Source: Rubrivivax sp.
GTDB taxonomy: Bacteria; Pseudomonadota; Gammaproteobacteria; Burkholderiales; Burkholderiaceae_C
Assembly: GCA_030693565.1 (NCBI GenBank)
Contig: JAUYAJ010000700.1
Location: 1 to 7,267, forward strand
Direction: 5' to 3'
DNA: 7,267 bases
Part shown: positions 1 to 5,873 of the stretch, piece by piece
How the letters are laid out: every line of letters starts with the position of its first letter
Position numbering within the stretch: position 1 is the stretch's first letter
Notes under the pieces: generated by a model
Databases searched by the model: none
What the model saw: only the letters and a program-made list of their open reading frames with translations
Told to the model about the DNA's origin: nothing
Position numbers and translations under genes: made by a program

Positions 1-1061
1 ACTTCGTCGAGAACGCCGACACCGTGCCCGAGAACGTGCGCGAGATCGCGCCGACCGTGTTCACGGCGGTGCCGCGGGTCTGGGAGAAGTTTTATTCGGC
101 GGTGATGATCGCGCTGTCCGAGTCCAGCCGACTCCAGCAGCTGGTGTACGGCTGGGCGATCGGCGTGGGCAAGCAGGTGGCCGAGCTCGTGCTCGCGGAC
201 CAACCGGTGCCGGTCGGCTTGAAAGTACAGTTCACGCTGGCGCGCTGGCTGGCGCTGAACAACGTGCGCAAGCTGATCGGCATCCACCGTGCGCGCTTCC
301 TGGTCACCGGCGCGGCGCCGATCGCGCCCGACCTGATCCGCTGGTACCTGGCGCTGGGCGTGCCGATGCTCGAGGTCTGGGGCCAGACCGAAAACTGCGG
401 CGCCGCCACCGGCATGCCGGCCGGGCGCATCAAGCCGGGGTCGATCGGGCCGGCCTGCGGCTTCAACGAGGTCAAGATCGACCCGGCCACCGGCGAACTG
501 CTGATCCGCGGCACCAACGTGTTCATGGGCTACCTGAACCAGCCCGAGAAGACCTCCGAGACCATAGACGCCGACGGCTGGCTGCACACCGGCGATGTCG
601 GCACGGTCGACGACGAAGGCTACTTCCGCATCACCGACCGGATGAAGGACATCATCATCACCGCCGGTGGCAAGAACATCACCCCCAGCGAGCTGGAGAA
701 CGAGCTCAAGTTCTCGCCTTACGTCACCGATGCGGTGGTGATCGGCGACAAGCGCGCCTACCTGACGGCGCTGATCATGATCGACCAGGAAAACGTCGAG
801 AAGTACGCCCAGGACCATGAGGTACCGTTCAGCAACTACGCCAGCCTGACCAAGGCACCCGAAGTGCAGGCGCTGATCCAGGGCGAGCTCGACAAGGTGA
901 ATGCCAAATTCGCCCGCGTCGAGCAGATCAAGGCCTTCAGGTTGCTCGAGACCCAGCTCGGCGCTGAAGACGAGGAACTGACGCCGACGATGAAGCTCAA
1001 ACGTCGGTTCGTGCAGCAGAAATACGCAGCGATGATCGAGTCGATGTACAGCGGCCGTTGA
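1..1061 (+). CDS. Long-chain acyl-CoA synthetase (AMP-forming), 3' part; 5' end outside window
   Basis: An ATP-dependent acid:CoA ligase of the ANL (adenylate-forming) superfamily, which activates a carboxylic acid to an acyl-adenylate and then to acyl-CoA. The frame is open from base 3, so the gene enters from the left and about 352 C-terminal residues are visible. Eukaryote-type long-chain synthetases run to about 600 residues, so the N-terminal part with the P-loop-like ATP motif is missing from view. Visible signatures are WGQTE (nt 378-392, the adenine/acyl-site motif), GWLHTGD (nt 576-596, with the ATP-ribose aspartate), the hinge region ITDRMKD followed by TAGGKNITP (about nt 630-686), and a C-terminal TPTMKLKRR in which the first Lys (nt 993-995) should be the adenylation lysine. 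All catalytic elements in the visible part look intact. It lies 23 nt upstream of an ABC-transporter receptor gene on the same strand, so co-transcription is likely. The family is certain. The substrate is not: long-chain fatty acid or an aromatic/branched acid are both possible given the neighbour. Confidence 0.93.
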   Translation, partial: FVENADTVPENVREIAPTVFTAVPRVWEKFYSAVMIALSESSRLQQLVYGWAIGVGKQVAELVLADQPVPVGLKVQFTLARWLALNNVRKLIGIHRARFLVTGAAPIAPDLIRWYLALGVPMLEVWGQTENCGAATGMPAGRIKPGSIGPACGFNEVKIDPATGELLIRGTNVFMGYLNQPEKTSETIDADGWLHTGDVGTVDDEGYFRITDRMKDIIITAGGKNITPSELENELKFSPYVTDAVVIGDKRAYLTALIMIDQENVEKYAQDHEVPFSNYASLTKAPEVQALIQGELDKVNAKFARVEQIKAFRLLETQLGAEDEELTPTMKLKRRFVQQKYAAMIESMYSGR

Positions 1062-1072
1062 ACGGCCAACAC

Positions 1073-1079
1073 AAGGAGA
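1073..1079 (+). promoter_or_regulatory. Ribosome binding site of the ABC receptor gene
   Basis: AAGGAGA lies 5 nt before the ATG at 1085. It decides the start: the open frame extends back to an ATG at 1058 that overlaps the ligase stop codon, but that ATG has no Shine-Dalgarno sequence and would put nine polar residues before the signal peptide. Confidence 0.8.
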
Positions 1080-1084
1080 ACGGC

Positions 1085-2251
1085 ATGAAGATGAAACTCA
1101 CTGCAATGGCCGCACTGGCGCTGGCGGTTCCGCTGGCCCAGGCTCAAGCCCCCCAGGGCGTCAGCAAGACCGAGATCACGATCGGCTCGATCCAGGACTT
1201 GTCGGGCCCGATCGCCGGCTTCGGCAAGCAGGTCCGCCTGGGCATGATGCTGCGCGTGGACGAGGCCAACGAACAAGGCGGCATCAATGGCCGCAAGCTC
1301 AAGCTGCAGGTCGAGGACTCGGCCTACGACCCGCGCAAGGCGGTGCTGGCGGCGCAAAAGCTCGTCAACCAGGACAAGATCTTCGCCATGGTCGGCCACA
1401 TCGGCACGGCGCAGAACATGGCCGCGATGCCGGTGCAGTTCGAGAAGAACGTCATCAACTTCTTCCCGGTCACCGCCGCGCGCGAGATGTACGACCCCTT
1501 CCACAAGCTGAAGTACTCGTTCGCCGCCACCTACTTCGACCAGATGCGCATCGCCGCGCCCAGGCTGGTCCAGGAGAAGAAGGCCAAGCAGGCTTGCGCG
1601 ATGTACCAGGACGACGAGTTCGGCCTTGAGGTGCTGCGCGGCGCCGAAGCGGGCCTGAAGACGGTGGGCATGGAGATCGTCGAGAAGACCTCGTACAAGC
1701 GCGGTGCCACTGACTTCTCCAGCCAGGTGGCGCGCATGAAGGCTTCCGACTGTGACTTCGTCGTCCTGGGCACCATCATCCGCGAGACCATCGGCGCGAT
1801 CGCCGAGAGCCGCAAGACCGGCTTTTCGCCCACCTTCCTGGGCAGCAGCGCCGCTTACACCGACTTGATCCACAAGCTGGGCGGCAAGGCGATGGACGGC
1901 CTGTACGCGACGATGACGGTGCAGAACCCCTACCTGGACGAAAGCTCGCAGCCGATCCGCTTCTGGGCCAACAAGTACAAGACCAAGTTCAACGAAGACC
2001 CGACGGTGTTCTCGATCTACGGCTACAACGCGGTCGACAGCTTCATCCGCGCCGCGCAGAAGGCGGGCACCAACCTGACGACGGACAGCTTCATCAAGGC
2101 CATGGACACGATGGTCATCCCGCCCGACATCTTCGGCAGCTCGGAGCTGACCTTCACCAAGACCAAGCGCCTGGGCAGCAGCGCGACCCGCTTGTCGCAG
2201 CTGCAGGACGCGCGCTGGAAGGTGACGTCCGACTACTTCAAGATCGACTGA
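1085..2251 (+). CDS. Branched-chain-type ABC transporter substrate-binding protein
   Basis: A periplasmic receptor (type I periplasmic-binding fold, LivK/Leu-Ile-Val-binding class, HAAT family) that would deliver its ligand to a LivHMGF-like permease. The product is 388 residues, normal for the class. It opens with a Sec signal peptide: MKMK, a hydrophobic stretch (about residues 5-18) and an AQA/AQAQA cleavage region near residues 18-22. Typical landmarks follow: ITIGSIQDLSGP (31-42), GGINGRKLKLQVEDSAYDPRKA (65-86), the strand/loop AMVGHIGTAQ (101-110) that normally contacts ligand, and YGYNAVDSF (312-320) near the C-terminus. Two cysteines, 171 and 223, both in the mature protein, could form a periplasmic disulfide. 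Permease and ATPase genes are not in the window and may lie upstream of the ligase gene or elsewhere. Ligands of this class include branched-chain amino acids, amides, urea and aromatic or fatty acids, and the sequence alone does not say which. Pairing with an acyl-CoA ligase argues for an organic acid (inference). Confidence 0.92.
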   Translation: MKMKLTAMAALALAVPLAQAQAPQGVSKTEITIGSIQDLSGPIAGFGKQVRLGMMLRVDEANEQGGINGRKLKLQVEDSAYDPRKAVLAAQKLVNQDKIFAMVGHIGTAQNMAAMPVQFEKNVINFFPVTAAREMYDPFHKLKYSFAATYFDQMRIAAPRLVQEKKAKQACAMYQDDEFGLEVLRGAEAGLKTVGMEIVEKTSYKRGATDFSSQVARMKASDCDFVVLGTIIRETIGAIAESRKTGFSPTFLGSSAAYTDLIHKLGGKAMDGLYATMTVQNPYLDESSQPIRFWANKYKTKFNEDPTVFSIYGYNAVDSFIRAAQKAGTNLTTDSFIKAMDTMVIPPDIFGSSELTFTKTKRLGSSATRLSQLQDARWKVTSDYFKID

Positions 2252-2270
2252 GCGTCAGCGACGCTCTGTC

Positions 2271-2294
2271 AAGGCCGCCTGCGGGCGGCCTTTT
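2271..2294 (+). terminator. Probable Rho-independent terminator of the ligase/receptor operon
   Basis: The stem AAGGCCGCC (2271-2279) pairs perfectly with GGCGGCCTT (2284-2292) around TGCG, and the 3' arm runs into TTTT (2291-2294) then CCTT. It begins 20 nt after the receptor stop codon. The T tract is short, but the G+C-rich stem is very stable. Confidence 0.75.
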
Positions 2295-2301
2295 CCTTGT
2301 C

Positions 2302-2323
2302 AAGGCCGCCTGCGGGCGGCCTT
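2302..2323 (+). terminator. Second copy of the hairpin, without a T tract
   Basis: The same 9-bp stem and TGCG loop as the first hairpin (2302-2310 with 2315-2323), but followed by CGTCATGG and not by Ts. It may act as a back-up pause or an mRNA 3'-end stabiliser more than as a full terminator. Its 3' arm GGCGGCC (2315-2321) can also pair with GGCCGCC (2330-2336). Confidence 0.45.
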
Positions 2324-2338
2324 CGTCATGGCCGCCGC

Positions 2339-2344
2339 GATAAT
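2339..2344 (+). promoter_or_regulatory. Candidate -10 box for rlmD (leaderless-type promoter)
   Basis: GATAAT ends 7 nt before the ATG at 2352, in otherwise very G+C-rich sequence. Transcription from it would start at or within a base or two of the start codon. The position expected for a -35 box (about 2316-2321, GCGGCC) has no resemblance to TTGACA and lies inside the upstream hairpin. Confidence 0.5.
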
Positions 2345-2351
2345 CGCGCCC

Positions 2352-3722
2352 ATGAGCAGTGGACATGATTGGCTGGACGTCGAGTCACTCGACCTCGAGG
2401 CCCAGGGGGTGGCGCATCGCGCCGACGGCAAGGTGGTCTTCATCGAGGGCGCCTTGCCGGGCGAGCGCGTGCAGGTCAGCGTCTCGCGCAAGAAGAACCA
2501 GTGGGAGCAAGGCCAGATGTCGGCGCTGGCGCGCGAAAGCGCGCAGCGTGTGCGCCCGGGTTGCCCGAACTTCGGCATGCACGCGGGCGCCTGCGGCGGC
2601 TGCAAGATGCAGCACCTGCACCCGGCAGCGCAGGTGGCGGTCAAGCAGCGGGTGCTCGAGGACAACCTCTGGCACCTGGCCAAGGTCAAGGCCGAGCAGT
2701 TGCTGCGGCCGATCGAAGGCCCGGCCTGGGGCTACCGCTACCGGGCCCGGCTGTCGGTGCGCTATGTGATCAAGAAGGGCACGGTGCTGGTCGGCTTTCA
2801 CGAGCGCAAGTCGCGCTACGTGGCCGACATGGCAGTGTGCCCGGTGCTGCCGCCGAAGATCAGCGCGATGCTGATGCCGCTGCGCGAACTCATTGGCGCG
2901 ATGGACCAGCGCGACCGCCTGCCGCAGATCGAACTGGCGGCGGGCGACGAGGTCATCGCCCTCGTGTTGCGCCACCTCGAGCCGGTGACGCCTGCCGACG
3001 CCCAGCGGCTGCGCGAATTCGGCGCCGCGCATGGCGTGCAATGGTGGCTGCAGCCCAAGGGCCCGGACACCGTGCACCGGCTCGACGAGAGCGGGCCGCA
3101 GCTGGCTTATGCCCTGGCCGAATTCGGCGTCACGATGCCTTTCAAGCCGACCGACTTCACCCAGGTCAACCCGCACATCAACAGCGTGCTGGTGGGGCGG
3201 GCGCTGCGCCTGCTCGATGCCCAGCCGGACGAGCGTGTGATCGACTGGTTCTGCGGCCTGGGCAACTTCACGCTGCCGCTGGCGCAGCGCGCGCGCACGG
3301 TGCTCGGCATCGAAGGCAGCCAGGTGCTGGTGCAGCGTGCCCGTGACAACGCACGCGCCAACGGCCTGGACACACGCACAGCCTTCGAGGCGCGCAACCT
3401 GTTCGAGATCAGCGCCGCCGACCTGGTGGCCACCGGCAACGCCGAGCGCTGGCTGATCGACCCGCCGCGTGAAGGTGCGTTCGCGATCGCCAAGGCGCTG
3501 GCCGACCTGCAGCTGACGCCAGACCCGGGCTGGACGCCGCCGCGGCGCATCGTCTACGTCAGCTGCAACCCGGCGACGCTGGCGCGCGACGCCGGCTTGC
3601 TGGTTCACCAGGCCGGCTACCGCTGCACGATGGCGGGGGTGGTGAACATGTTCCCGCACACCGCCCATGTGGAGAGCATGGCGGTCTTCGACCGCATCGA
3701 CGGCATCGACGAAAGCGTTTGA
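2352..3722 (+). CDS. rlmD: 23S rRNA (uracil-1939-C5)-methyltransferase RlmD
   Basis: Transfers a methyl group from S-adenosylmethionine to C5 of U1939 in 23S rRNA (formerly RumA), acting in the cytoplasm during ribosome assembly. The product is 456 residues from this start; E. coli RlmD is 433. Domains in order: an N-terminal TRAM RNA-binding domain (about 5-62), a [4Fe-4S] site with Cys71, Cys81, Cys84 and Cys163, and a C-terminal Rossmann methyltransferase domain. Visible motifs are TDFTQVNP (267-274), the SAM-binding DWFCGLGNF (298-306), DPPREGA (370-376), the nucleophile loop YVSCNPATLARD with Cys405, and HVESMAVFDR with Glu441 as the expected general base. All catalytic residues are present. 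The first two Fe-S cysteines are nine residues apart where E. coli has five. An in-frame ATG at 2328 would add MAAAIIAP; 2352 is preferred because the family starts near the TRAM sequence DWLDVESL and because a GATAAT box lies between the two ATGs. Neither ATG has a good Shine-Dalgarno sequence. Confidence 0.95.
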   Translation: MSSGHDWLDVESLDLEAQGVAHRADGKVVFIEGALPGERVQVSVSRKKNQWEQGQMSALARESAQRVRPGCPNFGMHAGACGGCKMQHLHPAAQVAVKQRVLEDNLWHLAKVKAEQLLRPIEGPAWGYRYRARLSVRYVIKKGTVLVGFHERKSRYVADMAVCPVLPPKISAMLMPLRELIGAMDQRDRLPQIELAAGDEVIALVLRHLEPVTPADAQRLREFGAAHGVQWWLQPKGPDTVHRLDESGPQLAYALAEFGVTMPFKPTDFTQVNPHINSVLVGRALRLLDAQPDERVIDWFCGLGNFTLPLAQRARTVLGIEGSQVLVQRARDNARANGLDTRTAFEARNLFEISAADLVATGNAERWLIDPPREGAFAIAKALADLQLTPDPGWTPPRRIVYVSCNPATLARDAGLLVHQAGYRCTMAGVVNMFPHTAHVESMAVFDRIDGIDESV

Positions 3723-3740
3723 ACCGCCGGGTGCCTGCAG

Positions 3741-3756
3741 CGCTGGCCTTCCAGCG
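3741..3756. other. Small hairpin between convergent genes
   Basis: CGCTGG (3741-3746) and CCAGCG (3751-3756) form a perfect 6-bp stem with a CCTT loop, 18 nt after the rlmD stop. There is no T tract on either strand, so a terminator role for the convergent rlmD and receptor genes is only possible. I see nothing else in the 123-nt gap. Confidence 0.3.
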
Positions 3757-3845
3757 TGGCCCGCCTTTGAAGCCGCTGGTCAGGGCCGCAGCGGCGATGT
3801 CGAGGTCGATCGATCTGGCGCTGGACTGCGGCGCTCGTCCGGCCC

Positions 3846-4835
3846 TTACTCGGCCTTGATGCCGCCGGTCTGGATCACCTTGGCCCACTTGGCCAGTTCA
3901 CCGCGCACGAATGCGCTGTACGGCGCCGCACCCTGGGCCGGAATCACGAAGCCGACCGAGCTCATGCGCTCGACGATCTCGGGCGATGCCATGATCTTCT
4001 TCATCGCCGCCTCGAGTTTGTCGACGACAGGCTGTGGCGTGCCTTTGATCGCCGACAGGCCTGACCAGCTCAAGGCCTCGTAGCCGGGCACGCCCATCTC
4101 GGCGACAGTGGGCACGTCAGGGTACAGCGGGTTGCGCGCCTTGCTCGTCACCGCCAGCGGCCGCAGCTTGCCGGCCTTGACGTGCGGCAGGGCGACGTCC
4201 TGGTTGATGAACATCATCGGGATCTGGCCGCCCAGCATGTCCTGCATCATCGGGCCGCCGCCGCGGTAGGGGATGCCGACGATGAACAGCGGGTGGGCCT
4301 TGTCGCCGCCGACCTGCTTGAGCAGTTCCATCGCCATGTGGCCCGAGGCCGCATGGGTGTAGCCGTAGGACATCTTGCCCGGGTTCTTGCGAATCCAGGT
4401 GATCAGTTCCTGGAAGGTCTTGAACGGCTGGTCCGGATGCACGACGAGCACGTTCGGGCCCGAGTGCACCTGCGAGATGTGGATGAAGTCGCGCGTCGAG
4501 TCGTAGGCCAACTTCGGATTCAGACCGTGGGCGACAGCGTTCTGGCCGACCCCGGTCTGGATCAGCGTGTAGCCGTCAGGCGCCGCCTGCAGCGCACGCT
4601 GGGTGCCGATGACGCCGCCCGCGCCGCCGACGTTCTCGATCACGAAGGCTTGGCCCAGCTCCTTGCTGAGCGCGGCGCCGATCATGCGGGCCATCACGTC
4701 ACTGGTGCCGCCAGCCGGGAACGGGCTGATGATCCGGACCGGCTTGGTCGGCCAGTCGGACTGGGCCAGCGCAGGGGCGGCGGCAGCGGCCAAGCTGACC
4801 AGGGCCAGTGCGGCAAGCAGGGGTCGGCGTTGCAT
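3846..4835 (-). CDS. Bug/TctC-family tripartite tricarboxylate transporter receptor
   Basis: A periplasmic solute receptor of the Bug (TctC) family, which in tripartite tricarboxylate transporters hands organic acids to the TctA/TctB membrane proteins. The product is 329 residues, about the usual size. The signal peptide is clear: MQRR, a hydrophobic Ala/Leu-rich core, and an ALA|Q cleavage site after residue 24. The mature start QSDWPTKPVRIISPFPAGG (25-43) with TSDVMAR (44-50) and the ENVGGAGGVIG segment (67-77) are family hallmarks forming ligand-pocket loops; ALSWSGLSA (254-262) and the W317-containing C-terminal helix also fit. The start at 4835 is set by AAGGAG six nt upstream and by the signal peptide; the open frame continues back to 5027 but that part is not protein-like. 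No TctA or TctB is in the window, which is common for the many orphan Bug genes of Burkholderiales. It is divergent from a GntR regulator, which probably controls it. The ligand is unknown, most likely a carboxylate. Confidence 0.93.
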   Translation of the reverse strand: MQRRPLLAALALVSLAAAAAPALAQSDWPTKPVRIISPFPAGGTSDVMARMIGAALSKELGQAFVIENVGGAGGVIGTQRALQAAPDGYTLIQTGVGQNAVAHGLNPKLAYDSTRDFIHISQVHSGPNVLVVHPDQPFKTFQELITWIRKNPGKMSYGYTHAASGHMAMELLKQVGGDKAHPLFIVGIPYRGGGPMMQDMLGGQIPMMFINQDVALPHVKAGKLRPLAVTSKARNPLYPDVPTVAEMGVPGYEALSWSGLSAIKGTPQPVVDKLEAAMKKIMASPEIVERMSSVGFVIPAQGAAPYSAFVRGELAKWAKVIQTGGIKAE

Positions 4836-4841
4836 TGGGAA

Positions 4842-4847
4842 CTCCTT
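4842..4847 (-). promoter_or_regulatory. Ribosome binding site of the Bug receptor gene
   Basis: On the minus strand AAGGAG lies 6 nt upstream of the ATG at 4835. It fixes this start over the longer open frame beginning at 5027. Confidence 0.8.
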
Positions 4848-4883
4848 CGGGCACCATGGCGCCGGGTCGGGGACTTCGGGAGG

Positions 4884-4893
4884 CGAGATCTCG
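4884..4893. promoter_or_regulatory. Palindrome CGAGATCTCG in the divergent control region
   Basis: A perfect 10-bp palindrome centred 18 bp from the AT-rich palindrome on its right, in what would be the 5' untranslated region of the Bug receptor mRNA. It could be a second operator or a chance palindrome; a given 10-mer is a perfect palindrome about once per 1024 positions at random. Confidence 0.3.
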
Positions 4894-4897
4894 AACG

Positions 4898-4915
4898 ACT
4901 CTAATATATTAGTGT
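4898..4915. promoter_or_regulatory. AT-rich operator-like palindrome overlapping a -10 box
   Basis: The core CTAATATATTAG (4901-4912) is a perfect 12-bp palindrome. After one mismatch on each side it continues with AC/GT, giving an imperfect 18-bp symmetry. It is a striking AT island in G+C-rich DNA and sits between a GntR-FCD regulator gene and the divergent receptor gene. On the minus strand it contains TAATAT (4911-4906) and TATATT (4908-4903), good -10 candidates for the receptor gene, giving a leader of about 60 nt; a weak TTCCCG at 4934-4929 stands at -35 distance. A dimer bound here would block that promoter. Regulator identity is inferred from adjacency. Confidence 0.6.
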
Positions 4916-5008
4916 TGCAGGGCGACCTCGGGAAAACCACGATGACCCAGGCGACGCTGGCCCGGTGCCTGATTCGACCCCGCCGCGCTGAGCCAGAATG
5001 CCGATTCG

Positions 5009-5743
5009 ATGAACAGCGCCCTGCCAACCTCCACCGCAGCGACGCCGCCGGTGCCCTCAGCGCGCGGTGGCCGCGCTGCGCTGGACCGCCGGCTGGCGAT
5101 CGCGCCGCAGATCCACCAAGCGCTGCGCGAGCGCATCGTGTCGCTGGAGTGGTTGCCGCGCTATCAGCTCGCTCGCGCCGAGATCGCCGATGAGTTCGGC
5201 GTCAGCCAGACCCCGGTGCGCGAAGCGCTGCTGCGCCTGGAGGCCGACGGCCTGATCGTGGTCTGGCCACAGTCGCGCACGGTGGTGGCGCCGATCGACG
5301 TCGAAAAGGTGCGCGAAGTGACTTTCCTGCGCCGCGCGCTGGAGCTGGAAGTGGCGCTGACCGTGGCCGCGCAGCAGCCGCAGGCCGACCTGGGGCCGGC
5401 GCAAGCGATCGTCGACGAGCAGCGCATCCTGGCGCCCGACGACGCCGGCCTGCGTCGCTTCCTGGCGCTGGACCGCGACTTCCACCGCCGGCTCTTTGAA
5501 CTGGCCGGGCAGGCAACCTTGCACGGGCTGCTGGTCGAGCGCAGCGCCGACCTGGACCGTGTGCGCCGCCTGCATCTGCCGCTGCGTGGCAAGCGGCTGG
5601 AGATCCTGGCCGACCACCAGGCCATCCTGGGCGCCATCGGCGCCAGCGATGCGCCGGCCGTCGTTGCGGCGATGCGCGGGCACCTGACCGGCACGGCGGC
5701 CCATCTGGACGCGCTGGTCGCGGCACATCCGGACTACTTCTAG
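5009..5743 (+). CDS. GntR-family transcriptional regulator, FCD (FadR/VanR-like) subfamily
   Basis: A ligand-responsive dimeric DNA-binding regulator, 244 residues. After a Pro/Ala-rich tail (1-25) comes the GntR winged helix-turn-helix (about 29-96) with the typical ARAEIADEFGVSQTPVREAL recognition segment (55-74) and EADGLIVV (78-85) leading to the wing. The all-helical FCD ligand domain covers about 105-232. The metal-site residues expected for FCD proteins are all present: Asp155 and His159 in DRDFH, His203 in DHQAI, and His225 in MRGHLTG, so it probably binds a divalent metal and a carboxylate effector. The neighbouring divergent Bug receptor gene and the palindrome at 4898-4915 suggest local control of organic-acid uptake and probably autoregulation. 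No good Shine-Dalgarno precedes the ATG; CAGAAT (4994-4999) could be a -10 giving a very short leader. An upstream ATG at 4998 is out of frame and stops at once. A later start is possible but would trim only the poorly conserved tail. Confidence 0.92.
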   Translation: MNSALPTSTAATPPVPSARGGRAALDRRLAIAPQIHQALRERIVSLEWLPRYQLARAEIADEFGVSQTPVREALLRLEADGLIVVWPQSRTVVAPIDVEKVREVTFLRRALELEVALTVAAQQPQADLGPAQAIVDEQRILAPDDAGLRRFLALDRDFHRRLFELAGQATLHGLLVERSADLDRVRRLHLPLRGKRLEILADHQAILGAIGASDAPAVVAAMRGHLTGTAAHLDALVAAHPDYF

Positions 5744-5819
5744 CCCTCAGGCCGCTTGCGGCGCAGCGCGTTGCGTCGCGGCCAGCCCATGACGCATGGC
5801 GCCAACGTGGGCCGGACAG

Positions 5820-5844
5820 CAAAAAGGCCCCGCGAGCGGGGCCT
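5820..5844 (-). terminator. Rho-independent terminator of the BAX-inhibitor gene
   Basis: Read on the minus strand, AGGCCCCGC and GCGGGGCCT (5844-5836 and 5833-5825) form a very stable stem followed by TTTTT (5825-5821). It begins about 30 nt after the stop codon at 5874. On the plus strand it has no T tract, so it would not obviously end the convergent GntR transcript. Confidence 0.85.
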
Positions 5845-5873
5845 CTCCAGTTGAGGCGCGAATGCGCCGGCGC

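Larger units (their letters stand above)
2267..2323. repeat. Two direct copies of a 26-bp hairpin-forming unit
   Basis: TGTCAAGGCCGCCTGCGGGCGGCCTT would be too long to give in one run: each copy begins TGTCAAGGCCGCC and ends GCGGGCGGCCTT. The copies are at 2267-2292 and 2298-2323, identical over all 26 bases and offset by 31 nt, with TTCCT between them. Each carries a 9-bp perfect inverted repeat around a TGCG loop. This looks like a tandem duplication of the intrinsic terminator behind the receptor gene. Confidence 0.9.

Noticed and set aside
1058..1084. Upstream ATG for the ABC receptor, overlapping the ligase stop codon (ATG-overlap coupling)
   Set aside because: It has no ribosome binding site, would add nine polar residues before the signal peptide, and bypasses a strong AAGGAGA site serving 1085.
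836..1873. Long minus-strand open frame opposite the ligase and receptor genes
   Set aside because: Its product is rich in His, Arg, Leu and Asp in the manner of a reversed G+C-rich gene and has no recognisable domain; the plus-strand frames are clear protein families.
2385..3668. Minus-strand open frame of 427 codons opposite rlmD
   Set aside because: It is the antisense shadow of a highly conserved methyltransferase gene; the product looks like low-complexity Arg/His/Gln-rich sequence.
3667..4083. Plus-strand open frame across the convergent gap after rlmD
   Set aside because: It overlaps the end of rlmD and the antisense of the Bug receptor, has no ribosome binding site, and the product matches nothing I recognise.
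4836..5027. N-terminal extension of the Bug receptor
   Set aside because: The 64 extra residues are Arg/Ser/Pro-rich, cross the likely promoter and operator, and would bury the signal peptide.
5751..5799. Small inverted repeats (GCCGC/GCGGC and CCATG/CATGG) after the GntR stop as a terminator
   Set aside because: The stems are only 5 bp with very short loops and no T tract follows; such repeats are expected by chance at this base composition.
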